Shown here in pieces: positions 62,319 to 64,000 of a stretch of DNA of 64,000 nt. Below the pieces are notes generated by a model, which was given only the letters and a program-made list of their open reading frames with translations, did not search any database and was not told the DNA's origin. Each line of letters opens with the position of its first letter. Positions within the stretch are counted from its first letter, which is position 1. Source of the DNA: Streptomyces rubiginosohelvolus (GTDB lineage: Bacteria > Actinomycetota > Actinomycetes > Streptomycetales > Streptomycetaceae); assembly GCF_014649875.1 (NCBI RefSeq), contig NZ_BMTW01000003.1, positions 372,001 to 436,000 of the forward strand, given 5' to 3'. The position numbers and the translations under genes are program-made.

Positions 62319-63725
62319 TCAGGCCTCGTTCTTCTCCTCGGCCTTGTCGTCCGCCTTGTCCTCGGTGGCGGCCTCGGCCGTCTCCGTGGCCTCGGCGGCC
62401 TCTGCTGTGTCCTCGTCGTCTTCGAGGTCGACGACCTCACCGTTGGTGTCGACGACCTTGGCGGCCTCGACGACGACGGCGAGCGCCTTGCCGCGGGCGA
62501 CCTCGCCGACGAGCATCGGCACCTGGCCGCCCTCGACGACGGCCTGGGCGAACTGGTCGGGGCTCATGCCGGAGGAGGCGGCACGCCGCATGAGGTGCTC
62601 GGTGAGCTCCTCCTGGTTGACGTTCAGCTTCTCCTTGTTGACGAGCTCGTCAAGGATGAACTGGGTCTTGATGCCCTTGATGGCCTGCTCGGAGGTCTCG
62701 TTCTCGAACTCCTCCAGGGTCTTGCCCTGGATCTCGAGGTACTTCTCGAGGTCGAGGCCCATCTGGCCGAGCTGGTGGTGCTCCAGGTTGTGCTTGCGGG
62801 TCTGGACCTCGTCCGCGAGCAGCTTCTCCGGGATCGGGACCTCGGCGAGCTTCAGCAGCTCCTCCAGGACGCGCTCCTGGGCCTGCGTGGCCTGGTCGTA
62901 CTGCTTGGTGGTCTCCAGGCGCTTGCGGCTGTCGGCCTTCAGCTCCTCCAGCGTGTCGAACTCGCTGGCCATCTGGGCGAAGTCGTCGTCCAGCTCGGGG
63001 AGCTCACGGGCGGCGACGGCGGTGACCTTGACGGTGACCTCCGCGTCCTTGCCCTCGGCGGAGCCGCCCTTCAGCTGCGAGGTGAAGGTGGCCTCGCCAC
63101 CGGCCTCCAGGCCGGTCACGGCCTCGTCGATGCCGTCGAGGAGCTCGCCGGAACCGATGGTGTACGAGACACCGTCGGCCACGCCGTCCTCGAGGACCTC
63201 GCCGTCGACCTTGGCCTGCAGGTCGATCGTGACGACGTCGCCGTCGGCGGCGGCGCGCTCGACCGGGTTGGTGGAGGCGAAGCGCTCGCGGAGCTGCTCC
63301 ACGGCCTTCTCGACCTCTTCGTCGGTGACCTCGAGGGCGTCGACGGTGACCTCGATGCCGGAGTAGTCCGGGATCTCGATCTCGGGGCGTACGTCAACCT
63401 CGGCGGTGAAGGCCAGCAGCTCGCCGTCCTTCAGCTCGGTGATGTCGACCTCGGGCTGGCCGAGGACGTTCAGCTCACCCTCGTTGACCGCCTCGGTGTA
63501 GAACTTCGGGAGGGCGTCGTTGACGGCCTCCTCCAGCACCGCACCGCGGCCGAACCGCTGGTCGATGACCCGGGCGGGGATCTTGCCCTTGCGGAAGCCC
63601 TTCACCGTGACCTGCTGGTTGATCTTCTTGTACGCCGCGTCGAGGCTGTCCTTGAGCTCCTCGAAGGGCACCTCGATGCTGAGCCGAACCCGAGTCGGGT
63701 TCAGGGTCTCCACGGCGCTCTTCAC
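62319..63725 (-). CDS. tig: Trigger factor
   Basis: Trigger factor is the ribosome-bound chaperone and prolyl isomerase. The 468-aa protein has the N-terminal ribosome-binding signature [17 protein letters not shown] (about residue 38), a central FKBP-type PPIase domain ([35 protein letters not shown]) and the C-terminal arms, ending in an acidic Ala/Glu/Asp tail typical of Streptomyces. GTG 63725 has AAGGAG upstream and gives the normal start KSAVETLN. Confidence 0.97.
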   Translation of the reverse strand: MKSAVETLNPTRVRLSIEVPFEELKDSLDAAYKKINQQVTVKGFRKGKIPARVIDQRFGRGAVLEEAVNDALPKFYTEAVNEGELNVLGQPEVDITELKDGELLAFTAEVDVRPEIEIPDYSGIEVTVDALEVTDEEVEKAVEQLRERFASTNPVERAAADGDVVTIDLQAKVDGEVLEDGVADGVSYTIGSGELLDGIDEAVTGLEAGGEATFTSQLKGGSAEGKDAEVTVKVTAVAARELPELDDDFAQMASEFDTLEELKADSRKRLETTKQYDQATQAQERVLEELLKLAEVPIPEKLLADEVQTRKHNLEHHQLGQMGLDLEKYLEIQGKTLEEFENETSEQAIKGIKTQFILDELVNKEKLNVNQEELTEHLMRRAASSGMSPDQFAQAVVEGGQVPMLVGEVARGKALAVVVEAAKVVDTNGEVVDLEDDEDTAEAAEATETAEAATEDKADDKAEEKNEA

Positions 63726-63875
63726 GGTTCGGTCTCCTTGGTGGCTGACTTCTTGGGGTTCTGCTGGGCCGCCGAGTGGCGGCTTCGCGGACCGAGCCCG
63801 GTACATCAGACACACGGGCACGCATTTTGCATAGTAACGGCAAGGGGGAGGACTCCCACAATGCGATCTTGCTGG

Positions 63876-63952
63876 TGGTCGGGGTGGCCGGATTCGAACC
63901 GACGACCTTCCGCTCCCAAAGCGGACGCGCTACCAAGCTGCGCCACACCCCG
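63876..63952 (-). tRNA. tRNA-Pro(UGG)
   Basis: The minus strand gives a 77-nt tRNA including the encoded CCA. The acceptor CGGGGTG pairs with CACCCCG. The anticodon arm is TCCGC-TTTGGGA-GCGGA with anticodon TGG. The T-arm carries GGTTCGAATCC. It lies about 150 bases upstream of tig. Confidence 0.95.
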
Positions 63953-64000
63953 TCGGTGCGACACGTAGGGTACATGCACGGCGACCGTGGGATCCGCCGC

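Overview
The window is core chromosome of a Streptomyces (or a very close relative). Base composition is very high in G+C with strong third-position bias. Many genes start with GTG behind GGAG-type ribosome sites, and the gene order matches, from memory, the conserved S. coelicolor segment around SCO2576-SCO2620 (rsfS, LCP-like gene, nadD, M48 peptidase, proA, proB, obgE, rpmA, rplU, rne, mreBCD, mrdA, rodA, ndk, folC, valS, clpX, clpP2, clpP1, tig). Almost everything is on the minus strand. No phage, IS element, CRISPR array or resistance gene was seen.

Layout. 0-2 kb: the 3' end of a NuoF-like/ferredoxin fusion (plus strand), then two identical tRNA-Ala(GGC) genes flanking two tiny zinc-ribbon proteins. 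2-12.5 kb: histidine phosphatase, rsfS, an LCP/LytR_C-like membrane protein, nadD, two single-pass mini membrane proteins, an M48 protease, two proteins resembling the SCO2583/SCO2584 membrane proteins linked to spore-wall synthesis, then proA and proB. 12.7-21 kb: a cell-wall glycopolymer block with two TagF-like polyol-phosphate polymerases, a GT2 and a fused cytidylyltransferase/SDR that looks like a CDP-ribitol synthase. 21.2-23.5 kb: obgE-rpmA-rplU. 23.6-35.5 kb: a second glycopolymer block with a small secreted I36-type protein, a WbpD-like acetyltransferase, an acyltransferase-3, a WbpA-like UDP-sugar dehydrogenase, three glycosyltransferases, a WbpB-like oxidoreductase and a WbpE-like aminotransferase. 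35.8-46 kb: a large RNase E/G, the split radical-SAM pair TIGR03936/TIGR03960 separated by a strongly repetitive membrane protein, and a CYTH-CHAD protein. 46-52.5 kb: rodA, mrdA, mreD, mreC, mreB. 52.7-58 kb: ndk, a DUF4233 protein, folC, valS. 58-64 kb: a secreted-domain protein, clpX, clpP2, clpP1, tig and tRNA-Pro(UGG).

How the parts fit. Much of the window concerns the cell envelope. The WbpA, WbpB, WbpE and WbpD look-alikes would together convert UDP-GlcNAc into UDP-2,3-diacetamido-2,3-dideoxy-glucuronic acid. The IspD/SDR fusion would supply CDP-ribitol. The TagF-like and GT proteins would build a polymer, the acyltransferase-3 could O-acylate it, and the LCP-like protein could be involved in attaching it. 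These genes lie on both sides of essential ribosome genes and 10-20 kb from the MreB/RodA/PBP2 elongation module, which in Streptomyces works in spore-wall synthesis. This predicted diacetamido-uronate plus polyol-phosphate wall polymer is the most interesting system here. Its chemistry is inferred from family resemblance only.

Two genes, the histidine phosphatase and the TIGR03936 protein, appear to start at CTG. A convincing ClgR operator precedes clpP1. Many intergenic gaps hold long, near-perfect GC hairpins that probably terminate transcription.
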